Shown piece by piece: positions 61,795 to 64,000 of a stretch of 64,000 nt of DNA. The notes below the pieces were generated by a model, which made no database searches, was not told where the DNA came from, and was given only the letters and a program-made list of their open reading frames with translations. A program made the translations under genes and the position numbers. The DNA comes from Nematostella vectensis (Eukaryota > Cnidaria > Anthozoa > Actiniaria > Edwardsiidae): NCBI RefSeq assembly GCF_932526225.1, contig NC_064038.1:17783075-17847074 (forward strand), given 5' to 3'. Within the stretch, counting starts at the first letter, position 1; each line of letters starts with the position of its first letter.

Positions 61795-63060
61795 TCAGTA
61801 TTGTATGGACTCTAGTTGTCCGTTCATAAGGTTCATCTGGGCGTCGGCCACTACAAACACGTGACAGTTTACGCTACCCAAGCCGCCTACCGTGCGTTTT
61901 ATCTCGAGGTGCACGCCGTCGCGGGTATTGACCAATCGGAGACCACCCCCATGGATGGCGCTGTCGTCCGTCGTTCGAAGGTCGATCCACAGAGCAAATT
62001 TGTTATCGCCATAGAACGACTCGGGGCCGATTGCCGGGGCGGCGGGCGCTCCGCTGTGCCCCCCCGGGGAGGGGCGGACGAACCGCCTTTTCGCCTCCCT
62101 CCAGAAATCCGTGGGGCGCAGGCCCTGGCTGAAGACTTTGTTTGGCGTGCCGTCGATTGTAACGCGAACGCTCTTGATGTCGGGGTACACGAACTTCTCA
62201 GAGTCGCGAGTCCCTGCCGTGTATGGCTCCACGAAGAGGAGCAGCAGACCACTCATAGACCTTCGCGGCAGGTTGACACTCTCGTTGATTATGCTGTCCG
62301 TCCCTTTGCTAATCACGAAGGTCTTGTGAAGGTTCACTTGCTCGTAGAAGAACGTTGTGCCGTTGTGGTAGGCGGCGGCTGCAGACCGGGCGAGGTTGTC
62401 GTCCCTCAGGCTTTTGTACTCCAGCTCTAGATTTTTGATGCCATAGGATAATTTGGTGGCATCGGTTCCGACTACTACCTGGTCAGCCGATGCGAACGTA
62501 ATCTCGAAGAGCAGCGCCTCGGAGAGCGCCCTTGGGTATAGCACGCCGTGGTCCGTCAGCAGAGAATGGTCTAGCGGGATGGTGTACCTCGCCCCGTGGG
62601 TGGCGCTTAGAGCGTTCTCCTTGGCGTTACTGGTCGCCTTATCGCCAGCCTTGGAGCGAAGCTTGCGCATGTTTTCCGACTGTATGCCCTGCTCCAGGCG
62701 GTCCTCTCTCTCGACCTTGGACAGGTAAAGCTCCTCATACGTCTTGAAGACGTCGTAGCGGTTGGTGTCCTGGAGCATTTCTCCTGCAAACGTGATTTTC
62801 AGGCGGCTCACGAGATTTCGGCCGACGTTGTTCACGACGGTATTATTCGCATGGCCTGAGACGGAGAGTTCGAGGCCGACCCTCAAGGAACCAGGCACGA
62901 GCGTGACGCCTTCCGATAGCTTTGGGACCGCCACATATAGCGACTCCTCTGGGGAGGCCGTCGACGGGTTGAGAGTGACCCGGTGAACAGTTCTCTCGGC
63001 TTTCAACCCCAGAGGGATTCTGGGTGTTCGCTGGGGGTCGAGTTTATCGCTGACTGACAT
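61795..63060 (-). CDS. Major capsid protein (double-jelly-roll type), element 2
   Basis: 421 codons from MSVSDKLDPQRTP. A further in-frame ATG five codons upstream is not matched in element 1. Landmarks: NNVGRNLVSRLKITFAGEML, then YDVFKTYEELYLSKVEREDR, then LEQGI, TIPLDHSLL and GVLYPRAL (first domain); VNLPRRSMSGLLLLFVEPYT, IKSVRVTIDGTPNKVFSQGL, ALWIDL and HVFVVADAQMNL (second domain). This layout matches, by recall, the capsid family of Polinton/adintovirus-like elements in cnidarians. No frame damage. The capsid protein would assemble into pseudo-hexameric capsomers; this is family knowledge, not shown here. Confidence 0.78.
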   Translation of the reverse strand: MSVSDKLDPQRTPRIPLGLKAERTVHRVTLNPSTASPEESLYVAVPKLSEGVTLVPGSLRVGLELSVSGHANNTVVNNVGRNLVSRLKITFAGEMLQDTNRYDVFKTYEELYLSKVEREDRLEQGIQSENMRKLRSKAGDKATSNAKENALSATHGARYTIPLDHSLLTDHGVLYPRALSEALLFEITFASADQVVVGTDATKLSYGIKNLELEYKSLRDDNLARSAAAAYHNGTTFFYEQVNLHKTFVISKGTDSIINESVNLPRRSMSGLLLLFVEPYTAGTRDSEKFVYPDIKSVRVTIDGTPNKVFSQGLRPTDFWREAKRRFVRPSPGGHSGAPAAPAIGPESFYGDNKFALWIDLRTTDDSAIHGGGLRLVNTRDGVHLEIKRTVGGLGSVNCHVFVVADAQMNLMNGQLESIQY

Positions 63061-63156
63061 CGTGTTTATATGCACATAAAGTACGAAGTCGCGAGGCTAT
63101 GGTGCGGACTGTTAGACATGTCTAACATAGCATAGCACGAGTTATGCGCGCGCATC
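63061..63156. promoter_or_regulatory. Divergent promoter region of element 2
   Basis: 96 bp between the capsid and membrane protein starts. It contains the 16-bp perfect palindrome gttagacatgtctaac (63111-63126), conserved in element 1, and a TATA-like tttatatgcacataaag near the capsid start. Confidence 0.6.
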
Positions 63157-64000
63157 ATGGGTGATGTTGACGTTGACATTGACGATACCTTGCCGGGTGC
63201 GTCCGCCGATCGCGGGGTGGGGGACGACGAGACAACGCCCCTTATCCCGTTCGACCCCGACGATGGGGAGTCGATCCCAATGACGAGCACGTCGTCGCGT
63301 ACGCATGCTGCGCATAGGACGGCTTCGCAAACCGCAGGAACGGCAAGCGCTGAAACCTCGTTCATCACAGAGGGTTCGGCGAGGAGACTCGGTCTCGAGT
63401 CCCTCAGGAAGGAATACCCAGACCTTGACGAGAATCTGTTACGGTTCCAGTTAAGCCGGAAGGGGAAGACGGAAATACAGGTTCACAACTACGGCAGAGG
63501 AGGAGGTTGGACCAAACCATATCCGCTGTTTAACAAGGATGGGAGCATCCAAGAGTACGTTAAAAATCTGAAAGGCTTCAAGCTGGCGATGGGGCCCGTG
63601 GCAGAGGTAGACGCGGTAATCCAGGAGAACGCAGAACGAGTACAAGAGCTGCAAGGGGCGGTAGCCACAGACAGGGAGACCATCGACGACCCTAACACGC
63701 CAGAGAGTCGCCGCCAAGAGGCCCGCGAGCGCAACGAGGAGAGGCTATCCGAGATTGACGAACTAGGACGCGAAAACCGAGAGCTCGAGAACCGAAAGCC
63801 GCTAAGGGAGCGCATCAAAGCCATCTTCAAAAAGTACGGCTTCACCGCCACCGCTATCGGGTTGGCCGTAGCGACGACGATCGCGGCCATTGTGACGCCG
63901 CTCGGCAAGTCGCTCTCCTCCGTGGCCAGAGGGGTCGGTAACGGGCTTAAGGCCATCGGGAAAAAGCTGGGCGAGCTTCTCCCCGGGCTAGTAGGCAGCA
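63157..64000 (+). CDS. Coiled-coil membrane protein, element 2, cut by window end
   Basis: 281 codons visible, all open, beginning MGDVDVDIDDTLPGAS. Acidic N-terminus with THAAHRTASQTAGTASA encoded by a GC-rich palindromic insert (63295-63350); then LESLRKEYPDLDENLLRFQL; a long charged coiled coil (AVIQENAERVQELQGAVATD, RRQEARERNEERLSEIDELG); a basic segment RERIKAIFKKYGF; a hydrophobic segment ATAIGLAVATTIAAIVTPLG; and then VGNGLKAIGKKLGELLP. Element 1 shows that a second hydrophobic helix follows. This protein is a familiar companion of the capsid gene in cnidarian elements. A role as virion membrane or entry-related protein is only a guess. Confidence 0.75.
   Translation, partial: MGDVDVDIDDTLPGASADRGVGDDETTPLIPFDPDDGESIPMTSTSSRTHAAHRTASQTAGTASAETSFITEGSARRLGLESLRKEYPDLDENLLRFQLSRKGKTEIQVHNYGRGGGWTKPYPLFNKDGSIQEYVKNLKGFKLAMGPVAEVDAVIQENAERVQELQGAVATDRETIDDPNTPESRRQEARERNEERLSEIDELGRENRELENRKPLRERIKAIFKKYGFTATAIGLAVATTIAAIVTPLGKSLSSVARGVGNGLKAIGKKLGELLPGLVGS

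Larger units (their letters stand above)
54639..64000. mobile_element. Virus-like element 2, best preserved copy, right end outside window
   Basis: It begins at gggggggactgggtggtttg, similar to the element 3 terminus. Layout: terminal region with three tandem subrepeats containing aatgtaggccaaaycgattt (54673-54790) and then three cgcgaacacgaataa units; Cys-rich gene; large replication gene; a minus-strand block of six genes ending with the capsid gene; a divergent promoter; and the coiled-coil membrane protein gene running off the window. By comparison with element 1, three further genes and the right inverted end are expected beyond 64000. Confidence 0.88.

Noticed and set aside
61816-62430. 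204-codon plus-strand frame
   Set aside because: Antisense shadow of the intact capsid gene.

Overview
The window looks like intron-rich genomic DNA from an invertebrate animal. A cnidarian is my best guess. This rests on an animal-type SNX1/SNX2 gene with many introns, Ty3/gypsy and Tigger/pogo remnants, several MITE-like repeats, and integrated virus-like DNA elements whose small accessory proteins I recall from cnidarian genomes. The host sequence is AT-rich. The virus-like elements are clearly GC-rich.

Region 1 (1-28.6 kb) is mostly one minus-strand gene, a sorting nexin of the SNX1/SNX2 type. Eight coding exons lie between 27535 and 5721, from the start codon through the PX domain into the first part of the BAR domain. 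The 3' end is outside the window. The reading phase closes at all seven internal junctions. Only 883 coding bases are spread over 21.8 kb, because the introns are filled with long tandem arrays (units of 18, 24, 30, 35, 36, 37, 48, 49, 53 and 56 bp). In introns 4, 7 and 8 the array adjoins the 5' splice site and its units resemble that site. A possible divergent first exon sits at 28529-28570.

Region 2 (28.76-39.85 kb) is a decayed, GC-rich virus-like element (element 1) with inverted terminal arms. It encodes a double-jelly-roll-type major capsid protein, an A32-like packaging ATPase, a large polymerase/helicase/HNH protein, a Cys-rich protein, hydrophobic proteins and unknown proteins. Nearly every gene is broken by a nonsense codon, a frameshift or a deletion.

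Region 3 (39.85-54.6 kb) is a nest of dead transposons. Gypsy remnant A (39.87-41.64 kb) keeps part of gag, an inverted protease piece, integrase and one LTR. Gypsy remnant B (46.8-53.86 kb, minus strand) holds a MITE-like element and a 4.5 kb deleted relative of the virus-like elements (element 3). Element 3 has about 440-bp inverted repeats and a 6-bp target duplication, and itself contains a truncated Tigger element.

Region 4 (54.64-64.0 kb, running off the window) is element 2, the best preserved copy. It has an open polymerase/helicase frame of about 1,190 codons, intact capsid and ATPase genes, and four small or membrane proteins.

Together the elements describe a small varidnavirus-like, Polinton/adintovirus-like integrating element. 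It has a replication arm (Cys-rich protein and fused polymerase-like/SF1 helicase/HNH protein) and a morphogenesis arm (capsid, ATPase, membrane proteins). The two arms are arranged around a divergent promoter with a conserved palindrome. Names are from pattern recognition and recall only; no searches were run.
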